Assembly: GCA_964444795.1 (NCBI GenBank)
Contig: CAYUIQ010000248.1
Coordinates: 1-12,864 of the forward strand
Direction: 5' to 3'
Origin: JABMRP01 sp964444795
Lineage (GTDB): Bacteria > Planctomycetota > Planctomycetia > Pirellulales > Thermoguttaceae
Length of the DNA stretch: 12,864 nucleotides
The notes under the pieces were generated by a model. It was not told where the DNA came from and made no database searches. It saw only the letters and a program-made list of their open reading frames with translations. This document shows, piece by piece, positions 1-6,800 of the stretch; the stretch's first letter is position 1, and every line of letters starts with the position of its first letter. A program made the position numbers and the translations under genes.

Positions 1-29
1 CCTACGGTTAGCACAACGAGAACTCACCC

Positions 30-1112
30 ATGCTCGACACGACCCGATATCGCGGCGTACTCACCGTGGCGGTCGCCCTGGTGGCGGCGGCCGTGGTGGT
101 GCATTTTGTGCTGGGCGGAGTTTTCGGTCCGCGCCCCGACTTCCTGCTTGGCGAGCAGTCCGTGATCGCGCGAAAATACATCGATGAATCCGACCGCCGC
201 GTGTCGGGGGTTGCGGCCGCGTATCGTCGCGGTCTGCTCGACGAAGACGACCCGGTTTGCTTCTTCATCGGTCTGTCGACCGCGCAGGAAGGGCTCGACC
301 CGGACGTCTTGGCGGAGCACGACGGAATAGACGGCCGCTACGTCGGGCTTTGCGGCGGAGGTGGTTGCATGGAACACGCCGGCGAGGTGTCGCGGCCGCT
401 GTTGCGCAGCAAGTTGCGACCGGTGCTGGTGCTGCTGGGCGTACACCCGTCGTGGCTGGTGGGCAGTCCGTTGTCGGAAGCCCGGCGGATTCCGCTCAGT
501 CCGCGCAGGGCGTTTCGGGAACGCGGCCTCGACGGCGTTGCCCTGAATTTCACCCAGTGGTATTGGCTCACGGCGAACCGGAAGTACGTGTCCTATAACG
601 TTCGAGCCGGCCTGTACGACTTGCGTTCGGCCGTGTTCGAGCGGCTCGATCTCCCCGTCGATGCCTTTCGCCCGCCCGACCCCGTTCCGTGGGAACCGCT
701 GGACAACGATATTCCCGACACGGTATCCGACGAGGAAAAGCAACTGCAGATCGCCGAATTCGGGAAATACGGGCAGTTCGACCCACGGGCGTACGAGCAT
801 TACCAAGGCCGGCAGGCCACCGTCCTGGTGGAGATGATCACCGCGCTACGTGGCCGTGGAGCCGACGTGGCCGTGGTGCTGATGCCCGAGACATCGGCGT
901 TTCATCGGCGCATTCCGCCCCAGGCGAGGCAATACCTCGACGCCGCGCTGGCCGAAGCGTTCGGCGAGGATCGGCCGGTGGTGTGGGACTTTCAGACCGC
1001 GATTCCCGACGACATGTTCGCCGACTATGTCCACCTCACCGAGGCCGGGCGACGGGATCTCTCGTTGTTGTTGGCCGAGGAAATCCGCCGCGGGACGGCC
1101 TCGAACAACTGA
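30..1112 (+). CDS. Membrane-anchored SGNH/DltD-like hydrolase-fold protein (putative)
   Basis: The product is 360 aa. A hydrophobic segment at about residues 8-28 looks like an uncleaved signal anchor, which would place the rest outside the membrane. An SGNH-like layout can be traced by eye. A block-I-like Ser lies in FIGLSTAQEG (S83). A block-III-like stretch LGVHPSW follows (H139). Near the C-terminus there is a D-x-x-H element, DYVHLTEAG (D332, H335), just before the last helix. This resembles DltD and the acyltransferase partner proteins (AlgJ/AlgX type) that work beside MBOAT enzymes in O-acylation of envelope polymers, but that role is inferred. The start is constrained by an in-frame TAG at 9-11, and ATG 30 is the first start after it. 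The upstream Shine-Dalgarno is weak (GAG at 18-20). No MBOAT gene is visible because the window begins here. It is followed after 86 bp by the aldo/keto reductase-like gene on the same strand. The CDS call is firm and the family call is moderate. Confidence 0.8.
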   Translation: MLDTTRYRGVLTVAVALVAAAVVVHFVLGGVFGPRPDFLLGEQSVIARKYIDESDRRVSGVAAAYRRGLLDEDDPVCFFIGLSTAQEGLDPDVLAEHDGIDGRYVGLCGGGGCMEHAGEVSRPLLRSKLRPVLVLLGVHPSWLVGSPLSEARRIPLSPRRAFRERGLDGVALNFTQWYWLTANRKYVSYNVRAGLYDLRSAVFERLDLPVDAFRPPDPVPWEPLDNDIPDTVSDEEKQLQIAEFGKYGQFDPRAYEHYQGRQATVLVEMITALRGRGADVAVVLMPETSAFHRRIPPQARQYLDAALAEAFGEDRPVVWDFQTAIPDDMFADYVHLTEAGRRDLSLLLAEEIRRGTASNN

Positions 1113-1115
1113 AGC

Positions 1116-1144
1116 TTGCTTCGCGGCCGAAGCTTCCGTATAGT
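1116..1144 (+). promoter_or_regulatory. Putative sigma70-like promoter for the AKR-like gene
   Basis: TTGCTT (1116-1121) and TATAGT (1139-1144) are separated by 17 nt. This matches three of six bases at -35 and five of six at -10. The expected transcript start would leave a leader of about 48 nt before ATG 1199. The boxes overlap a small inverted repeat, GAAGCTT (1111-1117) and AAGCTTC (1130-1136), which could be an operator or the tail of the preceding gene. Consensus match by eye only. Confidence 0.35.
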
Positions 1145-1184
1145 ACACGGGCGGACTCTTTCAAATACCAGGCCCAAACGATTC

Positions 1185-1189
1185 GGGAG
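1185..1189 (+). promoter_or_regulatory. Ribosome-binding site fixing the AKR-like start
   Basis: GGGAG lies 9 nt before ATG 1199. The open frame continues much further upstream, into the preceding gene. This site, together with the Tat signal directly after ATG 1199, selects this codon as the start. Confidence 0.7.
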
Positions 1190-1198
1190 ATCCATACG

Positions 1199-2302
1199 AT
1201 GTCCGATCGGCTCACGCGACGCCAGTTTGTGCGCGACGGGGCAGTTGCCGCGACCGCCTTGGCCACGGGACTGACCGCCACCAAGGCGATTCTCGCCGGC
1301 AATCCACGCGACGAAGACACCGGCAAGATCCTCAACTACAACCCGGACATGGAATACCGCCGCTGCGGACGGACCGATCTGATGATCTCGGCCGTGGCAC
1401 TGGGCGGCCACTGGAAACGGGTCGATCGGATGATCGGCGGCGAGCAAGTCCCGGGGTGGATGACCATGAAGATCCACCGGCCGGAGTTCCAGAAGAACCG
1501 CGCCGACGTGGTCTCTCGCTGCATCGAGCGGGGCATCAACTACGTCGACGCCTGCTGCCGCGAAGAGATCCTCGCCTACAGTAAGGCACTGGCCGGCCGC
1601 CGCGACCGGATGTTCTTCGGCTACTCCTGGCATATCTCCGAGAGCCGATTTCCCGAGTTCCGATCGACCAAGCAGCTCCAGGAAGGATTCGACGCGGGGA
1701 TGCGCGAGGCGGGTCTGAAATACGTCGATCTGTGGCGCATCAGCCTGTTGACCCAAAGCAGCCGGCATAGCGAAGCGGAAATCGAGCAGGCGGTTGCCGC
1801 CCTGGATTGGGCGAAGAAGACCGGCCGGGCACGCTTCGTCGGCTTTTCTTCCCACGACCGGCCACACCTGAAGAAGCTGATCGAAACCTATCCCGACCAA
1901 ATGGACGTAATCCTTACGCCCTATACAGCCAAGACCAAGGTGGTGATGGACGAGAGCGGGCTGTGGGCGGCGATTCGCAAGCATGACGTCGGCTGGTTCG
2001 GCATTAAGCCGTTTGCCAGCAACTCGATCTTCAAGGGCAACAGCTCACCCGACAGCCCGACTTTCGACGAAGACAACCGCATCGCCCGGCTGGCCATCCG
2101 CTATATCCTTTGCAATCGGGCGATTACCGCGCCCATGACCGGCGTGATCTCCACGCAACAGGTCGACAACGTCGCCCTGGCCGTCGCCGAACGCCGCCAG
2201 TTGGACCTCGAGGAGAAGGCCGAACTCGATCGGGCCATGGATCGCGCCTGGGCCAACCTGCCCCGCGGCTATCAATGGCTGAAAGGCTGGGAGTACGTTT
2301 AG
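1199..2302 (+). CDS. Tat-exported aldo/keto reductase-like protein, catalytic tetrad degraded
   Basis: The product is 367 aa. It opens with a twin-arginine signal, TRRQFVRDG (R7, R8), followed by an Ala-rich hydrophobic stretch, so it is probably exported folded. From about residue 50 it follows the aldo/keto reductase TIM barrel: MEYRRCGRTDLMISAVALGG, then GINYVDA, YVDLWRI, ARFVGFSSHD, and the C-terminal PMTGVISTQQVDN helix region. Members of this family are NADPH-dependent oxidoreductases with an Asp-Tyr-Lys-His tetrad. Here the Asp is kept (D117), but the usual D-T-A-x-x-Y-G segment is shortened to DACCREE, so the Tyr has no counterpart. The Lys position reads Ser (S143 in FFGYSWH). The His position reads Ser (S182 in DLWRIS). 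It may therefore be a non-redox or divergent member; this rests on alignment by eye. It has its own ribosome-binding site and a possible promoter in the 86-bp gap after the SGNH-like gene. Confidence 0.9.
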   Translation: MSDRLTRRQFVRDGAVAATALATGLTATKAILAGNPRDEDTGKILNYNPDMEYRRCGRTDLMISAVALGGHWKRVDRMIGGEQVPGWMTMKIHRPEFQKNRADVVSRCIERGINYVDACCREEILAYSKALAGRRDRMFFGYSWHISESRFPEFRSTKQLQEGFDAGMREAGLKYVDLWRISLLTQSSRHSEAEIEQAVAALDWAKKTGRARFVGFSSHDRPHLKKLIETYPDQMDVILTPYTAKTKVVMDESGLWAAIRKHDVGWFGIKPFASNSIFKGNSSPDSPTFDEDNRIARLAIRYILCNRAITAPMTGVISTQQVDNVALAVAERRQLDLEEKAELDRAMDRAWANLPRGYQWLKGWEYV

Positions 2303-2304
2303 TA

Positions 2305-2367
2305 GGGACTAGGGACTAGAGACTAGGGACCAGGGACTAGGGACTGGGGACTAGGGACTAGGGACTG
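2305..2367. repeat. Heptamer tandem repeat, 9 copies of GGGACTA
   Basis: Nine back-to-back 7-bp units start 3 bp after the stop codon of the AKR-like gene. Five are exact GGGACTA, two are GGGACTG, one is GAGACTA and one is GGGACCA. The unit resembles in style the short tandemly repeated heptamers known from cyanobacteria. The run stops at 2367 and is followed 19 bp later by a large palindrome. No coding potential is likely here. The repeat number is expected to vary between strains. Confidence 0.9.
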
Positions 2368-2386
2368 GAAATCAGGTAAGACGGGT

Positions 2387-2475
2387 GGGTGCCTGGGGTC
2401 GAGATGCGAGGAACGAGCAGTGAGCCCCCAGAGTGCAACCAACTGGGGGCTCGCTGCGCTCCACCCCAGCCACCC
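2387..2475. repeat. Large imperfect extragenic palindrome
   Basis: The inner stem is GCAGTGAGCCCCCAG (2417-2431) against CTGGGGGCTCGCTGC (2443-2457). These are 15 bp with a single G-T wobble and an 11-nt loop. The outer arms also pair: GGGTGCCTGGGGTCGAG (2387-2403) against CTCCACCCCAGCCACCC (2459-2475), with two mismatches. The left arm carries about a dozen extra bases between the two stem blocks. There is no T-tract, so it is not a canonical intrinsic terminator. It fits a REP- or MITE-like mobile palindrome sitting upstream of the lactonase gene. Confidence 0.75.
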
Positions 2476-2497
2476 TCGATTACAAAGGAATCCGAAC

Positions 2498-3667
2498 ATG
2501 GGTATACCGAATTTCACGTCAACGTGTCTTGTTGCCGGGCTGCTCGCTTCCGTGGGAGTGGGCGTCTGCTCGACCGCGAAAGCCGAGGACACGCTCGCGG
2601 TCTATATCGGCACCTACACCCGGGGCGAGAGCCAGGGGATCTACCTCTTCCATCTCGATCTGGCCACCGGCGCGCTGAGGCCGGCCGGTTTGGCGGCTGA
2701 GACGACCAACCCCTCGTTCTTGGCCATTCACCCAGGCCGGCAGTTCGTCTATGCGGTGGGTGAAATCAGCGGCTTCGGCGGCAAACGGACCGGCGCGGTC
2801 AGCGCCTTTGCGATTGATCCGAAGTCGGGCAAGCTGACGTTGCTCAACCAACAGTCCTCCGGCGGGCCCGGCCCGTGCCACGTGTCGGTCGACGCCACCG
2901 GCGGCAACGTGCTGGTGGCCAACTACGGCGGCGGTAGCGCGACCTGTCTGCCCATCCGTACCGACGGCCGACTTGGCAAGGCGACGGCCTTCATCCAACA
3001 CCAGGGCTCCAGCATCGATCCGGGGCGGCAAAAAGGACCGCACGCCCATTCGATCAACCTGTCGCCCGACAACCGCTTTGCCTTCGTTGCCGATCTGGGG
3101 CTGGACAAGGTCCTGGTCTACCGATTCGACGCCGGGGCGGGAACGCTGATCGCGGCCAATCCGCCCTGGGCGACACTCGCCCCCGGTGCCGGCCCGCGGC
3201 ATTTCGCCTTTCACCCCGACGGCCGGCACGCTTACGTCATCAACGAGCTGCACTCCACCGTCACCGCGTTGGACTACGACCCGACCAGCGGTGCGCTTCG
3301 GACGCTGCAAACGATCTCCACGCTGCCGGACGATTTTCGGGAGAAGAACAGCACGGCCGAAGTGCAAGTCCACCCCTCGGGAAAATTCCTCTACGGCTCC
3401 AACCGCGGGCACGACAGCATCGCCGTCTTCGCCATCGACGCCGACACGGGCCGGCTTACGTTCGTGGAGCACGAGTCGACCCAAGGCCAAACACCCCGCA
3501 ACTTCGGCATCGACCCGACCGGCAAGTACCTTTTGGCCGCCAACCAGACGACGCACAACATCGTCGTTTTCCGCATCGACGCGGGGACTGGGGCTCTTCA
3601 CCCCACCGGCCACTCGGTCAAGGTGCCCTCGCCGGTATGCGTCAAGATGATTCGCCGGGGGCGGTGA
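2498..3667 (+). CDS. Exported lactonase-family beta-propeller (6-phosphogluconolactonase-like)
   Basis: The product is 389 aa. ATG 2498 is chosen over the in-frame ATG at 2420 for two reasons. It has AAAGGA (2484-2489) 8 nt upstream, and it opens directly into a Sec signal peptide with predicted cleavage after AKA (residue 29). The mature part is a repeated beta-propeller of the YbhE/Pgl lactonase family. Recurrent blades read x-H-P-x-G-R/K-x-x-Y: FLAIHPGRQFVYAVGE, HAHSINLSPDNRFAFVAD (from residue 182), GPRHFAFHPDGRHAYVINE, VQVHPSGKFLYGSNRG and RNFGIDPTGKYLLAANQ. The length fits a seven-bladed member. In E. coli, Pgl hydrolyses 6-phosphogluconolactone in the cytoplasm. Export here suggests another lactone or a sugar-oxidation product as substrate, which is inference. 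It is convergent with the PEP-CTERM gene. The n-region of the signal lacks a basic residue, which is unusual. Confidence 0.92.
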   Translation: MGIPNFTSTCLVAGLLASVGVGVCSTAKAEDTLAVYIGTYTRGESQGIYLFHLDLATGALRPAGLAAETTNPSFLAIHPGRQFVYAVGEISGFGGKRTGAVSAFAIDPKSGKLTLLNQQSSGGPGPCHVSVDATGGNVLVANYGGGSATCLPIRTDGRLGKATAFIQHQGSSIDPGRQKGPHAHSINLSPDNRFAFVADLGLDKVLVYRFDAGAGTLIAANPPWATLAPGAGPRHFAFHPDGRHAYVINELHSTVTALDYDPTSGALRTLQTISTLPDDFREKNSTAEVQVHPSGKFLYGSNRGHDSIAVFAIDADTGRLTFVEHESTQGQTPRNFGIDPTGKYLLAANQTTHNIVVFRIDAGTGALHPTGHSVKVPSPVCVKMIRRGR

Positions 3668-3676
3668 CCACCCTCT

Positions 3677-3702
3677 CGTTCCCACGCTTCCGCGTGGGAA
3701 CG
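3677..3702. repeat. Perfect 11-bp hairpin, extragenic palindrome
   Basis: CGTTCCCACGC (3677-3687) pairs with GCGTGGGAACG (3692-3702) around a TTCC loop. It starts 10 bp after the lactonase stop codon. Sequences of this kind recur in many bacterial genomes, from memory. It could help end the lactonase transcript, but no T-tract follows. Confidence 0.8.
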
Positions 3703-3720
3703 CCAAGTTTCGACGCTTTG

Positions 3721-3747
3721 CGACGCGGAAGCCGGAGATCCGCGTCG
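3721..3747. repeat. Perfect 9-bp inverted repeat
   Basis: CGACGCGGA (3721-3729) pairs with TCCGCGTCG (3739-3747) across a 9-nt loop. It is the second of a run of hairpins in the convergent gap. Confidence 0.6.
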
Positions 3748-3783
3748 GGGATCGTTCGGTTCAGCCCGGACGAAATGCGATGC

Positions 3784-3802
3784 TTCGACACAACGCGTCG
3801 AA
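3784..3802. repeat. Short inverted repeat TTCGAC/GTCGAA
   Basis: TTCGAC (3784-3789) and GTCGAA (3797-3802) form a 6-bp stem with a 7-nt loop. Alone it would be marginal. It is listed because it sits between two stronger hairpins. Confidence 0.4.
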
Positions 3803-3807
3803 CCTTG

Positions 3808-3833
3808 CGTGACGACGCAGAAGCGTCGTCACG
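3808..3833. repeat. Perfect 11-bp hairpin near the PEP-CTERM gene 3' end
   Basis: CGTGACGACGC (3808-3818) pairs with GCGTCGTCACG (3823-3833) around an AGAA loop. It lies about 30 bp beyond the stop of the minus-strand gene. It could stabilise or terminate either converging transcript. No T-tract follows on either strand. Confidence 0.75.
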
Positions 3834-3862
3834 AGGATCGCGCATCGTCACGAGGACCGCGC
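3826..3862. repeat. 18-bp direct repeat, two copies
   Basis: TCGTCACGAGGATCGCGC (3826-3843) is repeated at 3845-3862 with one substitution (T to C) and a 1-bp spacer. The first copy overlaps the right arm of the hairpin at 3808-3833. The second copy ends 1 bp before the stop codon of the PEP-CTERM gene. This suggests a local duplication. Confidence 0.7.
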
Positions 3863-3863
3863 C

Positions 3864-6800
3864 CTACTTCCTTCGGCGCCGGGCAACGGCCACCAAACCC
3901 AGCATCGCCAGGACCGCCAGCGCCAGGGTGCTGGGCTCGGGTACGCCGACGGCCAGATCGGTGACCACCAGCCCCGACACGCCGTCGTTGGCCGCGTCGT
4001 AGTCGGTCAAGTCCCAGGCGAAATATCCACTGCCGATCCCGGCCGGCTGGTAATTGAAGGCCAGATCGTAGATCGTGTTGCCGAGCAGGGCGGAGAAGAA
4101 GGGATCGTCGGCGATGACCGTGACCGGTTGCCCGCCGGAGGCGATGTATCCGGCCAGGGCGTCCAACTCGGTATCGGTGAGTTGGCCCCCGTCGTCTTCC
4201 ACGGCCATCAATACGTAGAGCGGTTCGGCGGCACGAATGCCGTTGACGGTGATGTAATCCTCGGCGGCTCCGGCGCCGCCGTTGACCGAAACGTGCGTCA
4301 GTGCGCCGCCGTAACCCGGGGTGATTGTCGCCTGGCCGGGTCCGGTCATGGCGGCCTGCAACGTGTTGCTCGTGGTGGTGACCTCCCAGTCGATGCCTGC
4401 TTCAGGGTCGATCTGCGTGACGCTGCCCGAGACGCTTCCGGCCGCGGCGATCAGGTCGAACGTCTTGGATTCCGTGAAGGCCACGCCGCCGTAAAGATCG
4501 ACGTCGACGCTGCCGCCGACGGTGGCGTTGGTGCCGACGTTGACGGTGCTGATCCCCGCGTTGGCGATTTCGGCGATGATCGTCGCGTTGGCGTCGTTGA
4601 CGTTATACTCGTTGACGGTATTGATCGTCGCCGCGGCGCCTTGGACGTGCAGCGTCGACGTGTTGCCGGCATGTCCGCCGCGGCGAATGGCGCCGACGTT
4701 CAACGCACCACCGCTAATGCGGTACGTGCCCGTGCTGGAACTCTGATCACCGATGTAGAGCCCCATGTTGTTTGCCACGTTGACCGTGCCGCCGGACTGC
4801 TCGAAGAGGCCCGTGCCGTTATCGCCGATGACCAGGTGCTGGCCGACGTTGACGATGCCGTCTTGGAGGACATAACTGCTATTGGAGGCGCCACCGCCCG
4901 CGACGTGCAACCGCCCGCTGGCGTTGACCGTCCCGCCGGTCTGGGTGAAGGTGCCGTCGCCGTTGAGCCCGACGACAATCTGCCTGCCGCCGTTGACGTT
5001 CAGCGTGCCGCCGTGCATCGTGTAACTGGAGCCGTCGGCGGTGCCGAAATCCCCGATCAGCAACCGTTGCGAGAGGTTGGCGTTGACCACGGACGTGCCG
5101 CTCTGGGTGAACGTGCCGAGGCCCTGGCGGCCGACGATGAAGTAGTCGCTGTTGACGTTCAGCACGCCGTCGCCGCTGAGGTTGTAGGTCGCGACGGCCG
5201 TGGCGTTGTCGCTCATCTCGAAGCGGCTGGCCACGGTCACCGTGCCGCCACTCTGGTTCGCCGTGGTGACGGCATTGGCGGCCTGGCCCATGCGGAACCA
5301 GCCCGCCGAGTTCAGGGCGCCGCCGGTCATGTTGAGGGTGCCTTCGGCGCCGGGGTTCCCGAAGGTAATGGCGAAGGCGTTGGCGTTGAGCGTCCCGTCG
5401 TTGAGGTTGTAGGTTCCTTCGGAGCCATTTTGGTCGCCGAGGATGACCCAGGCGGCGGTGTGGTTGACCGTGCCGCCGTTCTGGGTGAAGGTGCCGGTGC
5501 CGCTGGCGCCGACCACCAGGTAGTTGCCGACGTTCAACTGGCCGTCGCTCAAGTCGTAGGTGCCGGTGGCGGCGGCGTTGTTGGCGAGGTGGAGGCGATT
5601 GGCGATGCCGACGGTGCCGCTCGTCTGCACGATACGGCCGTTGCCCCCGGCGAAGGTGCCGAGGAACACGTTGCCGTTGTCGTTCAGCGTGCCACCGTTG
5701 ACCGTCAGCACACCCGACCCGTTGAGCGTCAGGTTTGTGCTGTTGGCCTGGCCGATGGGGATGAAGGGATTGTCGGCGCCGGAGGGACTGCGGCCGGCGT
5801 CCCAGTTGGGCCCGTCCACGTAGTTGCCCACCGCCGGGTTGGTCCAGATCATGTCCACACCGGGAGTGTAGGCTACGTTGATATTGTCGAAGTCGAACGT
5901 GGTGTTCAATCCGCCGGTGCGAGCCCCGAGGACGACCCGCGATTCATAGGGCTGCATGCCGGGGATGAAGTGGTTGGTGTACAGGGGGAGACCGTTGTTC
6001 GTCTCGACGAGCGTGACATAGGCGCCGGCCGCGTCGTAGCTGATCGACAGATCGCCGGCGAGCCAGCCCGCGCCGCGCATGTCGGCGCCGAAAGCGGTGA
6101 CGGTGTTGAGGTTGGCCACTTGGGCACCGTTCCAATGGAGCGACACCTCGCTGGTGCCCGGATGAATGTCGATGCCCACGGCGAAAGTGTTGGAGAAATT
6201 GGGCTCCTCCCAGCCGACGATGTTGGGAATGCCCCCCTCGGCGCCGTAGACGCCCGTGTTGAGCAGCACGAAGGAGCCGCCGTCGGCGCCCAGGTTTCCG
6301 CTGAGCCGGATGTCGAAGTTGGCGTCAACCTGCTGGGACGAGCCCTCGGTGGTACGCTCGAAGGCCACGGCGTTCTCGGTGCCGTTTTGGCTGTGGAGCA
6401 TACGGAGGAACGTGTTGCCGGGCTCGGTCATCAGCGCGGCGGGCGATCCGCCGTTGAAGTAGAACCCCTCATAAGCCGTTCCCCCACCGCCCTCGAAGTT
6501 CTGCGCGGTGCCGGGGCCGGCGGCACCAGCCAGTTGGCTGGAGATGATGTTGTCCAACTCCACCGACATGTTCAACCCGCCCGTACGGCCGGCGAAACCG
6601 GCACGATAGTCGTAGGGCAGCATGCCGGCGATGAAGCGGTCGGTGACCACGTTGACCGGTGTACCCGGCGTGCCGTGAACGTCGGGAATCAAATTCACCG
6701 TCACGTTGGACCCGCCGGCGACCTGCCGCATGATGACTTCGGCTTGGTGGAAGTCGCCGGAGTCCAAATCGATCACCCCCGGGGCGATGTCGAAGTCCTG

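Noticed and set aside
1025..1984. Long minus-strand frame (319 codons) opposite the AKR-like gene
   Set aside because: Low-complexity composition, no family resemblance, and complete overlap with a well-supported gene.
2295..2304. 10-mer ACGTTTAGTA shared with 11059-11068, each just before a repeat element
   Set aside because: It might mark an element boundary, but 10 bases shared between two sites, one overlapping codons, is too little without a genome search.
2305..2367. Heptamer array considered as a CRISPR or iteron origin
   Set aside because: Units are 7 bp with no spacers, so it is not CRISPR. No replication gene, AT-rich stretch or DnaA box accompanies it, so an origin is not supported.
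2420..2497. Upstream in-frame ATG extension of the lactonase by 26 codons
   Set aside because: The extension lies inside the palindrome, has no ribosome-binding site, and would bury the signal peptide. ATG 2498 has AAAGGA at proper spacing.
2519..3706. Minus-strand frame of 395 codons opposite the lactonase gene
   Set aside because: Shadow frame produced by GC-rich codon use. The plus-strand propeller repeats are unmistakable.
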